Shown one piece after another: positions 24,007 through 36,245 of a stretch of DNA of 64,000 bases. The number at the start of each line of letters is the position of its first letter. Position 1 is the first letter of the stretch. The notes under the pieces are model-generated. The model searched no databases and was not told where the DNA came from. It saw nothing but the letters and a program-made list of their open reading frames with translations. Source of the stretch: Apostichopus japonicus (Eukaryota; Echinodermata; Holothuroidea; Aspidochirotida; Stichopodidae). The translations under genes were made by a program, and so were the position numbers. The stretch covers positions 21,614,376 through 21,678,375 of the forward strand of contig NC_092567.1 of the NCBI RefSeq assembly GCF_037975245.1, read 5' to 3'.

Positions 24007-24115
24007 GAGCCGGTCGATGAGGGTGCACAGTGTTAAAAGATTACCAGGGCATACTAGACACACTAGAATGATGTGCTAAGGTTGTGAGGAGACAGGTAAG
24101 CGAGGAGCCTAGTAT
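24007..24115 (+). repeat. Partial copy of the splice-donor-bearing repeat
   Basis: It contains GGGTGCACAGTGTTAAAAGA, then TACCAGGGCATACTAGACAC, and ends GTGAGGAGACAGGTAAGCGA. It matches 4975-5072 with scattered substitutions. Confidence 0.75.
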
Positions 24116-24559
24116 ATCTATGTATGTACTATGTATTGTGGAACAGTAACATCACACAAACAGTGTGTCATACCAACTGTTACTTTAAATCTAACACACA
24201 CTGTATATATAGATGTATGCAAATCAGATTCATTATGTATCTCAACCAGTTTTGGACATTCATGTGTGGGGGACACAATGAAGCTGCATGGGATGAGAAT
24301 TATCAGCTGTAATTTGATATTTATGTATTTTTAATAATGCTCACTCTGGATAAGATATCCTCTTAGACAACATGGGTTGTCGTCATTCATAATGTTTGCA
24401 CAGATGTCACAGGTACATGGTTTCCCAGAGTCACTTCCATTTTTTTTTCATTTTTTTTTTATATTTTAATTTGTAACCATCTTGTTAAATCTTGTTAGAA
24501 GAGAATACTTGTTGAAATGACAAGTTATCATTTCCTTTTCTGGTTTTAGTGATGCTATT

Positions 24560-24735
24560 AAGGCACTGTGCTAAATATAAAGGAAAGCTACAGCTGTGTA
24601 GCTGCAGCAGCTACAAAAATCCTCTGAGCACAATTATATACTGTAGCTACATCCTACGTACACAGCCAGGCTGCAGGATGCTGTCAGCCCCTGCAGCTTA
24701 ATTCCCATTTTTGACACAGTACTGTACCTAATCCT
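24560..24735 (+). repeat. Diverged copy of the GGCACTGTGC repeat
   Basis: GGCACTGTGCTAAAT, then AGCTGCAGCAGCTACAAAAA and TTATATACTG correspond in order to 10561-10680. The rest is too diverged to align by eye. Confidence 0.5.
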
Positions 24736-27069
24736 ATTTCAACAGGCTTTGAACTTTTACATTACTTTTAGAAAGGTCTTAAGCCTCCTTTGGGTTAAAA
24801 ATTAATCCTATTTGGAACTGAAAACAGCAATTCCCAGTTGCAGATTAACACTTATGATAGCTGACTTCCAAGTTAAAAAAAAAAAAAAAATTACAGTATA
24901 AATATTATGTGATGATATCATACGATCTAATATCCATAAAAATATGCAACTCTACAGTCCTGTCGTCACTCATTTAATATTGATCTAGAAATATAACTAT
25001 TTGATTATATCTTCATATGTTCTTCGATTGATTAACCCAAATATTCATGTCATTATAATACTTTTCATCAAACAGGTTCATTATGTATATAGGATTTATA
25101 TACGATATTGCAAATGTACCAGAGAGTGATCAGGTTGGATGGAATGTCCTGTACCAAATAGAAACCATTCCAGTCAGTTGCACATTTGAGCAGCGGGAGG
25201 AGGAGAGATGGGCAGACAGAGAATGTGGGAGCAGGGCCACAGGAAGGAGGCATGGCAGGGCACATCCACCCCACCACTCTCTCCAACCCCACCCCACCCC
25301 ACCCCTCTCAAAAAGAAATTCTTCCAAATGGCTTCATTACGATCTTCCCTGCTTAAAACAAACACCACTGCAGTCCCCTATATTAGGCCCAAAACAGGGG
25401 AGACTGAATATCTACCCGAGTTGGTAATGCTAGCAATACAAAAGAATCCTCTGCCCAAATTCATGATTAAAAAATACACTGTACTATTTCAGTGGTCAAG
25501 CCAAATTTGTCTTCGCACAGGAAAGTATTGCTGGCCATTAGAGCACTTGCGTTTACAATCATAGTGGTTGGTCAATTAATTAGGTGTACTTCAAGGATGA
25601 ATCCTAATTACAGTACTTGGGGTTATTTATGCTATCAAGTAAGAAATTATTAATCCTCAAGTGAATTTGAGGTGGACAGTTTTTCATAGGCAGGCCTGAC
25701 AGTCATGTTGCAGTATCACACATCTAAGGTCATATACACTGGCAGCATGAAACTAATTCGTACTACACAAATGTAGATAGAAAATTATACCCGACCCCAT
25801 CCCCTTCCCCAGCTTGGGTGCATATTCTTTTGGAAACCACAGCCATCCTTATTTATCCCTTGTCTATTTAACTGTTAGAAAACAAGAATTTTCCCAAAAA
25901 TTTTAATTTGGGTCGTGCCCCACAATTTGCAGTTAATCTTAACAATCGAGCAATACCCAGGTACGTATTAATAGATTTGGTAAATTTTGATAAATGAACT
26001 CAAATACAGGTATATGCAGCTGTTTCGATATTCACCTACAACCACACTTAAAGATCAAAGAAAAGATTTTGTCCTCATATATTATTCTTTTATTTATTTT
26101 ATTAATCCAAAAACGTGCCATCCTCTAGATACCGATCATACGACTACTAATCGACAGTAGTATCGTGTTGCGTCGTATTGAATGAAGAGGCGTTCGGGTT
26201 GATCAGAGGATGGATATACAGTATAATTATATCACAGTATATTACATCCAAACCCAAGGCTCCATCTTTGTCTAACCTAGCTTACAATTTCAATATAAAC
26301 AACTGCTGTTGTCATTGTTGGCTAATTGCATTGCTCTTGGATGGTGGAAATGTATTTACTCTCCAGAGAATCAGTTCCCGCAAGTGAGGTCGGTTGATTT
26401 CTAGTCCAGTCGACCTTTCTGATTCTTGCGAAGATGAACCGTGATATCTGAAGAAGCCATATATACCGCATGTAAAGTGTGAGGTATGATTTCTAGTTAC
26501 TCTAGAAAGTCTTAAAATTGCATTAAGGTTTTTTTTTTGTATTCGCAATCAAATCAAGGCAGATCTATACATGTATAGCTCAGAGTGACATATAATGTAC
26601 AGACTGCAGAACGTAGAGGCCGCATTTGCGGTGTGGAGTTTTGATCAATTCTAATGATGTTATTGTACATATTCAATCATAAAATCAAACTACAATGACA
26701 GCCGTTGGCTTGACTACTTACTCGGGTTTCATTTCAAATATTGAAATAGAAATTGAAAAAATCTTGTAAAAAATTTCAAATTTTCCAGAAACTTACAACT
26801 ATCACGTACCCGCAGTAAAAAAAAAAAGACTTTTGTGATAATTCAATTGCTTGCAAAATGATAGACATTTACAAGACAAGAAAATTTAATGTAACTGGTA
26901 TCCATGGTGACAAACAGAGAAAAAATCATTAAAAAAATAAAATGAAAGAAGAAAAGTCCAGTCATGAACATGCTACACTTTAGTCTCCTTGATTGCAGTA
27001 GACCTAACAAAGATGCTGTCTCTGCGATTCAAAACTACTTGTTAACAAGGCATAATCATGCATGCTCCT
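24736..27069. other. Non-coding DNA with a C-rich patch
   Basis: A run of CCCCACCCCACCCCACCCC-type sequence at 25268-25308 produces several overlapping open frames on both strands (25068-25564), which is typical of low-complexity DNA. No gene recognised. Confidence 0.55.
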
Positions 27070-27166
27070 GTGGGAGGGAGAGGGGAGGGGGACAGGAGGT
27101 GCAGGGGAAGGGGGAAGGGGTGGAAAGGGGAGGGGAGGGAGAATGGGGAGGGGGAAGGGGAGAGAT
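27070..27166. repeat. G/A-rich purine tract
   Basis: About 95 bases almost entirely of G and A on the plus strand (GGGAGGGGGA-type). It accounts for the Gly/Glu-rich and Pro-rich open frames here. Confidence 0.85.
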
Positions 27167-28058
27167 ACAACCTGATTACTCCAAAAGTATAGCACTATTT
27201 TGCATCTAACCATTTTACCAACAGTTGCAAAAGGGAGGGCCTAGCTCCTCTTCCCTTACATGCCTCCCCTGTATGACATAACACCTAAGCTACCTCCCTT
27301 CTCCCCCAGCCACCCCCCCCCAGAAGTACAAACAAGGTGATTTCACCACCCCTGCTTGTGAATAGCATGCTTCTACTCATGAATGTATTCCAAGTCAATC
27401 TGTGCATTCACCTGGAAGAGCTCCTCAAGCCGACTGCTAACTCGCGAGCAACCGCAACGGGGTGAAACCCGACCGTAGTTCCGGATAAAAACCAACGGAA
27501 AAAGTCGACCGATTGATCTTAGCACCGTTTAAAATGTCGCCATTTAATATGCTCTTCAAAAGTACTTTAGGTCAATTAAAACGAGACTTTCTCTGATTAC
27601 CCCAGTTTTCTAACACCTTACAGAGAGAGAAGTGAGACTGATTTTTTGCTCGTACTTGGCTGAGTCTTTAAAGCAGCAGTAAGCTAGCATGCTGTACTCT
27701 GGCTAAGAGAGACTTAAGTATCGTAGAAGCTAGCAGTACTATGCACTAGTGTAGCCGGTACATACACAGCATGTAGGCCTCGAAATTTCGAGCTTTAAAA
27801 ATTTGTTGGTCAAATGCCAGGGGCATTTTGCTGTGTTTGTAGTGGAATAGAAAGGCACTGGCTATGTTCTGACAGTGAAGATTAAAAACACACACATATG
27901 ATAAACATATGATAAACATATATAATATCGTTAACAGTTTGTCAGTCAAAAACAGTGTCATGATTTCAGCACCTATTACATACAACCCTATATTACTGCT
28001 TTGATATTACCAGCAGCATTATTGTTCTGCCTGTACAAAGAACTGATGTATGCATATT
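27167..28058. other. Non-coding DNA, no gene recognised
   Basis: C-rich near 27290-27322. The part 27420-27560 is less AT-rich and contains several CpGs, but no open frame or splice structure supports a gene. Confidence 0.5.
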
Positions 28059-28327
28059 CAGTCCCAAAATCCCTCCCTATGCAAGAAAAGGATATACTTA
28101 TAGGGCTGCAAACGACATCTAAAGTCTCTCTAAACCAGTGGATGGAAAAATCTTGAAGCCTAGGTAAACCGGCACTTTGGATGGCAGAAAGAGAAGTAAG
28201 GGGATTGACCGGACGGGCCGGTTATAGACGGTGACAGTGTTAAAAGGTTACCAGGACATTCTAGGCACAGTAGAATGAGAGTGCTTAGGTTGTGGGGAGA
28301 CAGGTAAGCAAGGAGGAAAAAGTGAAT
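28059..28327 (+). repeat. Dispersed repeat, second fuller copy, with splice-donor-like site
   Basis: It begins CAGTCCCAAAATCCCTCCC like 4850, and includes ACAGTGTTAAAAGGTTACCA then GGACATTCTAGGCACAGTAG and GGGGAGACAGGTAAGCAAGG. The middle third (28085-28205) differs from the 4850 copy, so the two share ends but not all of the interior. Confidence 0.75.
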
Positions 28328-31300
28328 TTCAGGAAAATGCCAACTCGTGAGAACTTGAATTTTAGCCAATTAGATTTTCAAGCACTGGCCATTTTTAGCA
28401 TGTGGCTAATATTGTGAAATTCTAGGCCACAGATTTCACAATTAATTAACTGAAAGTATGTGGTACATGTTGCCAATGATATATTTAAAACACACTAGTC
28501 ATGTAGACACAGTTTTGTTATTATTAAGCTCATTAATTTATTTAACATTTTGAGGTGAATTATAATGCCTTTCAAGATTTCAAAGAATTCTATTCTACAG
28601 TTAATGTTTTACCTCTTGATATCAATTTATTGTGTAAACATTCACCATTGTGTTTGTCCTACTTCTACTGTACTTGTCAATGTCCAAATTGTGTTTTACT
28701 ATTTGAATCTCTAAAAAGTGTAAAATGACTCCATTTTAAAGAATAAAATAAAACAACTATCCTCTGAAACTTCCCAATACAATGAATTGAACATAATTTT
28801 GTTGACCCCAATACAGTTCAAACAAGGCCTGTGGGTACACAATTACAGACAAAAACGCAATTTTGAAACCCAAGCATTTGTCATTATATTGACACAAATT
28901 ATTATAACTACAGTATCTATGAAGAAAGAAACTGGTCACATGAGGATAACTTAATTTTTTTTATTATATATACTGAGATATATACCTGAAGCTGTTCTTA
29001 TTTCTATCAGAGAATAGTTCATCCCACATAGGCTATGATTGACAATAAAAGATATATTATCTTCTTCTTTGTGCTTATGAGAATAAACATCTTATGTACC
29101 GCAGTCGTTGTATAGTACGTTGCACTATTAGTGGTGTTGACCCCAGTGATGATGGATGCAACTGGACTATATAAAGCTGTCTAGTACTTTTACAATTTAA
29201 CATCTGCTTTGAAGGGGGAAGCAAACCTGTTTTTATTACAGAATGGCATTCTAGTTTAAACACTTGTCTTGCTATAACCTCCCAGCTAGGTGATGGAAAT
29301 GGAATAAAAGGAGATATATAGATACAAAAATATGTAATTTTTACAAAGGGTCTGTGTAATTTTTAAGACAAATATGAAAGTGAGGAAGGTGATGTTTTGG
29401 AAAAGGTGTCAATTACCAGATCTATCAAAGTTGTAATAAAAATTTGATGAAAGAAAGAACATACTTTAAGTATCCCAGCGTAATAAAAGGCGTTCACGGA
29501 ATATTCGCAGTGTTTAAATTGTCACATTTTGTACCAAGAGTGGAGTTTGTGTTGGAAGGTTAGGTTTGAGAACTATATACATTTATCTTTCAAGCAGTCA
29601 TACTATTATTTCATAAACTGTATTAAACAAATTTCATAAGATTTAGGTTTAAATCGAGGTTGCTTAGAGGAAATAAAAGGGCACTATATTTTGCAACTTT
29701 TGAAGAAAAGTTGAAGAATTTTCTTCTGCTTTAGGTTGTGTTTAAAACTACACAGACCCTTTGTAAAACCAAAATCCTTTAGAAAATTTTTAATTCTACA
29801 GCAATTGATCTTTTTACAGAAATTTTGGCATTTTGGCACCAAATATTTCCCCTTGAATTTCATGTATAAAGCAAACAGGTCGTCATCAATAACAAGTAAA
29901 AATGTCAGCTTCTTTTTTTCATCTAAAATGGCATCAAATTTCAAACATGTTCTATACACTAGGATTTTTGTAATATCCTCTCATCCAGTGGGGGTGGGGA
30001 AGGGGTGGAGAAGGGAGGGGGAGCGGGAGGGGGAAGGAGATACATTATGCCTACTACGGTATTAACTGGTCATGATTTGTCGCTATGTTCTTCAAGTTTC
30101 ATGTGTTCCGTTGCATACATAATACAATATTTACGCCTCAATTAAATTTTCATTTAAACTTTAAAGCTACTTCCATAAATGACTTTTTACAATCTTAGAA
30201 GCAGAAAATAGTCTCAAAATTTTTCCTGATGCTATAAATCACACAGGTATTTATGCCCTAACTTGAAAAATACTTTTTGCATTTTTTAACACAAATGCAC
30301 AATATTCCGTTTACACACACATAATGTATATTACTTGTTCGCGATGCCATCTAAGACTCGACACAATCTAAATCAATGCTGAAACAATGGCTGGAAGAGG
30401 AATTCTCTGAACGATTGACATCTGATTAAATTGATGAGGACAGCTTAAAATTGCCCTTTTTTGTGCTTAAAACTATAAATAATCTATCTCGATATGTGAA
30501 CGTTATTTCTTCAAGTCGGTCATGTGATACTACTACTTAATTCTGACGTCGTCGAGAGTCCGTTTAGACGCTGTACGACTGGTACAGCTAGCTTTTTGCC
30601 GACTACTGCCTAGTAACGAGTCCAATCAAACACCTATGGATTTGTTTTACTTTTTTTGTGAATTCTAACTCTTAAGCAGGAAATTGTTGCCATGGGCTTC
30701 CTTTTGCAGAATATTCAAAAGTAAAAGGTCATTTTAAAATGTCAGATGAGGGTGATAACTAGTACGCTGTCACGTTTGTTTATTGATTCGCCGTATCTGA
30801 AATCTGTACGGGGGTTTTACGGCTGTCCAGTTATTGCATCTTGTACAAACTGAGGCTGTGATAAGGAAAAAAAAACCTGCTGGGATCCTTAATTGCTTGT
30901 TCACCTTCATAAAGCAGCTTGGATAGATTGCTTAAGTAGTGAAAGTTATTTTCGAGTTTCTTTTTCTATCTTTTAAGCTTTTTGTCTTACGTTTCTTTCT
31001 TCCCCCCTATGTTTTTCTTCCTGTTTGTTTGCTTTTCTTCAAAATTGCAGGTTTTTGCAGGTTTTTATTTTTTTTCTTCTTGTGGTCGTTAGATATAACA
31101 ACCTTTGTTTTTTAATCCAGTGGCCATCATATGAAATATTTTGTTAATTGTGTATGCTAGATGTACACCTGTATTCACTTTTCTTGTTTTGGTTTTTTGG
31201 AATTTAAATTTAATTCAACTTTAATTTGAATTGAACTGAATTGAAAAAAAGTACAATGACAATCTGCAGACTTTATCAGATACTTTTATTTTTTCAGTTT

Positions 31301-31890
31301 TTATGCCCTTTAACAAGCTCTATGCCGGTCTGTTATTCCACTTTATATTCAGATCACATAGTACAGTTGAAGTTATGTTTGTTCAGATAAAAGCGGTAAT
31401 CAAATGTTATTTCCCATCAAACAGGAAAGAAAAACACAAGAACAGACACACATACATACATTTACCTTCTGGTAAAGCTTTTACAATTTTTGTTTTTTAA
31501 TCCTCCTTTTCAGAGCACTTCTTCTTCCTGAAATGCTCATTGGTTAAACTTAACAGTTCCCAAGTTCAGGCAAAGAATCTGAGTGTCGTTTTTCGAAACC
31601 TTCAACTACATAAAGCTGTTTTAGAAATGAACGTTAAGGTGGTGTGGCACAATTGCTTTACTCTAGGAAAGGATTTTTACAGTTTCAAGTTGCTTTCAAC
31701 ATGCAATCATGAACTTTCAATTTCTTTAAGCTGGGAATTAAGTTGTTGCTCGTCACATAATTTAGCGTTACCTTAAATCTCTTAACAGCTTCTTAACATT
31801 TGGTTTAATAGTTTACGAAGCTTAAACAGTAAATTCTACAATCCCTCTTCCGTCCACTATATTCACTCCTGGCTGAAATTTGCCAGATTC
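28328..31890. other. Long stretch without a recognised gene
   Basis: AT-rich. A G/A-rich tract lies at 29989-30042. Open frames of 91 and 109 codons at 29684-30065 overlap on opposite strands and look like chance. Near 31200-31245 there is an imperfect AATTTAAATTTAATTC-type palindromic patch. Confidence 0.55.
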
Positions 31891-31898
31891 AGATGAAA

Positions 31899-32249
31899 CA
31901 AGGGCGTAGGAACCGGGGGGGCTGGGGGGGCGCCAGCCCCCCCAGTGAAAAATGTGGAGGGGCGGAAGTATCATTCCGCCCCCCCCGGTTCGCAAGTCAG
32001 AAAACCCCTTTTTCATTTCTAAATGAGAAAAAAAAATCTCATTTGGAGCACCAAATTGCATCTAAGGCCAGGTGAAAATACAAAATTAAGTTTACAAAAT
32101 GGAGTGGGTTTTGAAGTGTGCTATATTGCACCAAATTGCATCTGAGGCCACCTGGAAATGCAAAAAAATCAAAAGGGGAGGGGGACACCCCCTCCCCTTA
32201 GACCCCTCCCCCAGCCCCCCCCACTCAAAAGTACCTTCCTACGCCACTG
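31899..32249. mobile_element. hAT-like miniature transposon with perfect 8-bp target duplication
   Basis: The left end is CAAGGGCGTAGGAACC; the right end on the minus strand is CAGTGGCGTAGGAAGG. AGATGAAA lies on both sides (31891-31898, 32250-32257). Long C/G runs sit just inside each end. Internally CACCAAATTGCATCT is present twice, about 80 bp apart, each followed by AGGCC or GAGGCC. It matches 57389-57676 in inverted orientation. At 351 bp with no transposase it must depend on an element elsewhere. The short open frames on both strands here are artefacts. Confidence 0.93.
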
Positions 32250-34271
32250 AGATGAAATATCCAGTAAATCTTGAGGTACTGTGTCTACAGTTCCTCACAA
32301 CCCTTAGTTATTGCTCATTTTGTCAGACAAATTAAATTTACAATCATGTCATGCATTATAGGGAAGTTAAAGTGATATATAGTTTACAAAATAGTGACAT
32401 TTGTATTAACTGGAACAACCCAAAAAAAATTCTTTCATTTGATTTGTGGAAATACATCTTTTAATCTTTGGTTTTCATCTATTATTATGCAACAATCTGG
32501 AAGGATTTTTGAAACACTTAATTTGTAAAAATCAACAGCAAATTAAGATGCTGATTTTGGTATTTTGTAAATACTGTACAGTACATTAATTCCAGCCAAC
32601 GTTCAGGAAAAACTCTGGCAGCTAGAAGGCCAGATATGAAAAATTCTTAAATGTTAGGCCTACTGCCATTGCTTGATGTAGTTTCTCATTGAATTTGTAG
32701 ATTCAGAACCAAAGGAATAGTTATAATTTTCAGTTCTTTTAGTCCTTTTTAGCTAAAATTTGGGACGAATACTGATAATTTCTAGCTAATTTTGGACAGT
32801 CCGAAAGTAAGCAATGTTGCAACATTAATGACGTTTCCTAGACTACCTTTTCATTAATATTAAATTCAAGGAATAAATAAATTGTTTATATAGAGCTGTT
32901 GATCTTTCATTGGTCATGTCCGAACCAAAAATCTGGAGGCACAACTGACGATGAACGAGGCCAGGTCCATTGTTCCCCCAAAATTGAGGGAATCTCAGAG
33001 GTTTGTATGCCAATAAAAATTAGCCTTAAAGTAATTTTTTTGCTATTCTTCACCCAAAATTTATTTAAAAGAATCTTCTTTTTTTTATTAAGTCTTCTAG
33101 ATTCTTCAATCAATTTAATCAATGTGTTCTTTGGTTCTTTTTCAAAGGTTTTCATTTTTTAAAGAAAAACTTGTCTATGAATGTTTTGTTAGATCTATTT
33201 ATATAATAATGCTACATCACAAACATACTGAGGATGGAATTGCGACCTAGCACATTTAAATGTCAATGCTTTCGCTTGCGGTGAAGTTGTTTTCTCAAAT
33301 TTGGGGCTGAACATATATATATGTTAGCATCTAGCTTGCAATCTTTCTTTGCCTGAAAAACAGATGCTTAGCTCAGAAGGTATTTTGCAGTTTGTAATAA
33401 GGAAAATCTCATGGCCTCCATTTGGCTTAATTAGAGTATGGAGGGTCTTGACTTTTTTTCAGAAAACTTCAGTTTTGATGACAAGGAATTTGGATGAAAG
33501 AGTTAAAGCTGATGGATTTTACTTGACAACCATGTTACCAATACTTTTTTCCTGACCCAAGCAAAATTAGTGACAAGGGGGGTGGGGGTGGAGTGGGGGA
33601 CAGGGGAGGAACTTCAGAACTAATAAGTTTGGTGAATGAGTGCTTTGCCTCATGATTCACAACATTGCTGTGACATTATTATAAATGAATAATGAGAGTG
33701 AATAAAACTTCCAGGAATCATTCATCTTTCTCCAACCCCTAAGTTCTGAGTCTTTTCGTAAGTGACAGTTAAATATTACTGTACACAGTTTGACAGATTT
33801 TTAATCTAAGAATATATATGGAGCCGTGCAGATTTTCACAAGGTTTCAACACAGCTTTTAATTCTGTGATTACCAGAAAGTTGTGGTACATATGAATGCT
33901 ATTAAACTGACCAGATGCTAGTGATGGGGCTCAACAAATGCTTAACATCTCTCTCAAATGTCACATTGAATGGTTAATAAAAAAGTAACTCCTTTTTTTT
34001 AGTATTCACAGAAAGAGAATGGAATCTTATTTTTTTTACCTCATGCATGGTACAACAGGAAGACAGAGTTTAAAATATTCTCACATAATCTTCATGAAGT
34101 CTCAATCTGTAGCATGTATAGTTCAGGAGAATATATAACCAATGAAACACCAAAGGTAATGCAAACACTAAAAAAACACTTTGTCCTATAGGTCGTAAAG
34201 TTTCCATCGTATTCAACAACAAAAAATGAACAAATATGACCCAATGATAAATCATCAGTTCAGCTGGCTTG
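32250..34271. other. Non-coding DNA, one ambiguous open segment
   Basis: AT-rich. Between 32893 and 32990 the sequence is less AT-rich and open in several frames on both strands, ending CTCAGAG|GTTTGT, but no frame and splice-site pair is convincing. A GGGGGTGGGGGTGG-type patch lies at 33575-33608. Confidence 0.45.
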
Positions 34272-34470
34272 CTAGGCTTCGTAGAACCCCCCACCCCCCT
34301 CCAAAAAACACTGTTATGAAAGGACAAAGAAAGGGAGATGGGGTGGGGTGGGGTGGGGTGGGGTGGGATGGGGTGGGGATGCTAGGCTTCGTAGAACCCC
34401 CCCTAAAAAAAAACACTTTTATAAGAGGGCAAAGAGAGGGACATATGGTGGGTGGGTGGGATTGGGTGGG
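34272..34470. repeat. Imperfect tandem duplication, about 110 bp apart
   Basis: GCTAGGCTTCGTAGAACCCC occurs at 34272 and 34380. Each is followed by a C-run, an A-rich AAACACT, GGACAAAGA/GGCAAAGAG and then a GGGGTGGGGT-type tract. Confidence 0.8.
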
Positions 34471-34514
34471 GATGGTAGCGGGAGAAAAAGGGATAAATGA
34501 AGATGGTGGCTTAC

Positions 34515-34709
34515 CTCAAGGGTGGAATTATCCTCGCTCCAGATCCCTGCCTGAAGAGAAACGTGGCCTGGACCGCTTTGTCTGCCGTTTTGCGTTTCAC
34601 TAAAGGAGCCGGCGTGTCATCATCGTTTTGTTGTTTCTCAGACGAATTCCACATCACCAGATGGGCCATCTTGATTTCAGTATGAGTGCTATATCCAAGA
34701 TGTTGACAC
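34515..34709 (-). CDS. Coding exon of unrecognised protein (partial gene)
   Basis: On the minus strand an acceptor TATTTTTGTCTAG ends at 34710, and a donor AG|GTAAGCC begins at 34514. The 195-nt exon between has one open frame, entering with the last base of a codon and leaving after two bases of the next, so its length is a multiple of three. If translation starts inside it, the ATG is at 34669-34667 and 51 full codons follow; otherwise about 13 codons upstream (CQHLGYSTHTEIK) are also coding. The product is hydrophilic, with an acidic patch (QQNDDDTPAP), a basic patch (VKRKTADK), and the ending FRQGSGARIIPP. It has no membrane segment or motif I recognise. Codon composition and higher GC than the flanks support coding. 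Neighbouring exons were not found. Confidence 0.6.
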
Positions 34710-35055
34710 CTAGACAAAAATACGAAGAAGAAAGACAATATGTTTATTGCAAAGTTGAAGGGAAAACAGTTAAATGATAATGAAAACAGTTTGAAACGCA
34801 CAAGTGATGGTTTTAGGGTTTCTATGCTTTCATAAATTGAGATTCTTAAACATTGTCTACATTTTGAAACTGAGGTGTGTAGGTTGACTAGTCCATCTAT
34901 GCAAAACAAGTTTGTATCGATAAAATGTGCCTCTAAAGTTTACTTAATAGTTTTGATTTATTACCTGCTCCCTTTGGTTGAACACTATCTCCAGTGATAG
35001 ATTTACCTAACTATTTTGGATTCCAATTCATAAACACAAATTAGTTTAGATGATC
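34710..35055. other. Likely intron upstream of the minus-strand exon
   Basis: AT-rich and without repeats until the 26-bp satellite begins at about 35056. The minus-strand frame remains open to 34909, but the part above the acceptor has unremarkable composition. Confidence 0.4.
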
Positions 35056-36245
35056 TAGTATCAAAGTCAAATAGACAGTTTTGTATCTAAGTCAAATAGA
35101 CAATTTAGTATCTAAGTAAAATAGACAATTTTTTATCTAAATCAAATAGACAATTTAGTATCTAAGTGAAATAGACAATTTAGTATGTAAAATAGACACT
35201 TGAATATAGAAATGAAATAGACAATTTAGTATCTAAGTAAATTAGACAATTTAGTATCTAAGTCAAATAGAAAATTTAGTATCTAAGTCAAATAGACAAT
35301 TTAGTATTAAAGTCAAATAGACAATTTAGTCTCTAAGTCAAATAGAAAATTTAGTATCTAAGTAAAATAGACAATCTAGTAAGTCAAATAGACAATTTAG
35401 TATCTAAGTAAAATAGACAATTTAGTATCTAAGTCAAATAGACAATTTTTTATCTAAATCAAATAGACAATTTAGTATCTAAGTGAAATAGACAATTTAG
35501 CATCTAAGTCAAATAGACAATTTTTTATCTAAATCAAATAAACAATTTAGTATCTAAGTGAAATAGACAATTTAGCATCTAAGTCGAATAGAAAATTTAG
35601 TATCTAAGTAAAATAGAAAATTTAGTATTAAAGTCAAATAGACAATTTAGTATCTAAGTAAAATAGACAATTTAGTATAGAAGTAAAATTAGACAATTTC
35701 GTATCTAAGTCAAATAGACAATTTAGTATCTAAGTGAAATAGACAATTTAGTATCTAAGTCAAATAGACAATTTTTTATCTAAATCAAATAAACAATTTA
35801 GTATCTAAGTGAAATAGACAATTTAGCATCTAAGTCAAATAGAAAATTTAGTATCTAAGTAAAATAGAAAATTTAGTATTAAAGTCAAATAGACAATTTA
35901 GTATCTAAGAAAAATAGACAATTTAGTATAGAAGTAAAATTAGACAATTTCGTATCTAAGTCAAATAGACAATTTAGTATCTAAGTGAAATAGACAATTT
36001 AGTATCTAAGTCAAATAGACAATTTTTTATCTAAATCAAATAGACAATTTAGTATCTAAGTAAAATAGACAATTTAGTATGTAAGTAAAATAGACACTTG
36101 AATATAGAAATGAAATAGACAATTTAGTATCTAAGTAAATTAGACAATTTAGTATCTAAGTACAAGTAGACAATTTAGTATCTAAGTACAAGTAGACAAT
36201 TTAGTATCTAAGTAAAATAGACAAGTTAGTATAGAAGTCAAATAT
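35056..36245. repeat. 26-bp satellite array, about 46 units, with higher-order structure
   Basis: The unit is TAGTATCTAAGTCAAATAGA plus CAATTT. Variants (TCAAAT, TAAAAT, TGAAAT; GACAAT, GAAAAT) recur in order. A block starting AAATCAAATAAACAATTTAG at 35531 recurs at 35782, a period of 251 bases. An irregular unit GACACTTGAATATAGAAATG recurs near 35195 and 36092. If the minus-strand exon at 34515 belongs to a gene that extends rightwards, this array is within its upstream intron or 5' flank. Confidence 0.95.

Noticed and set aside
25068-25564. Cluster of five overlapping frames on both strands
   Set aside because: They stem from a CCCCACCCC-type low-complexity patch that removes stops from several frames.
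32893-32990. Coding-like segment with frames such as KNLEAQLTMNEARSIV or SCPNQKSGGTTDDERGQ
   Set aside because: Different frames on both strands are open; the frame with the best-looking protein meets a stop before the only upstream AG, and the donor GTTTGT is weak.
35056-36245. CRISPR-like array
   Set aside because: The units are contiguous variants of one 26-bp sequence with no unique spacers, in a eukaryotic context; it is a satellite.
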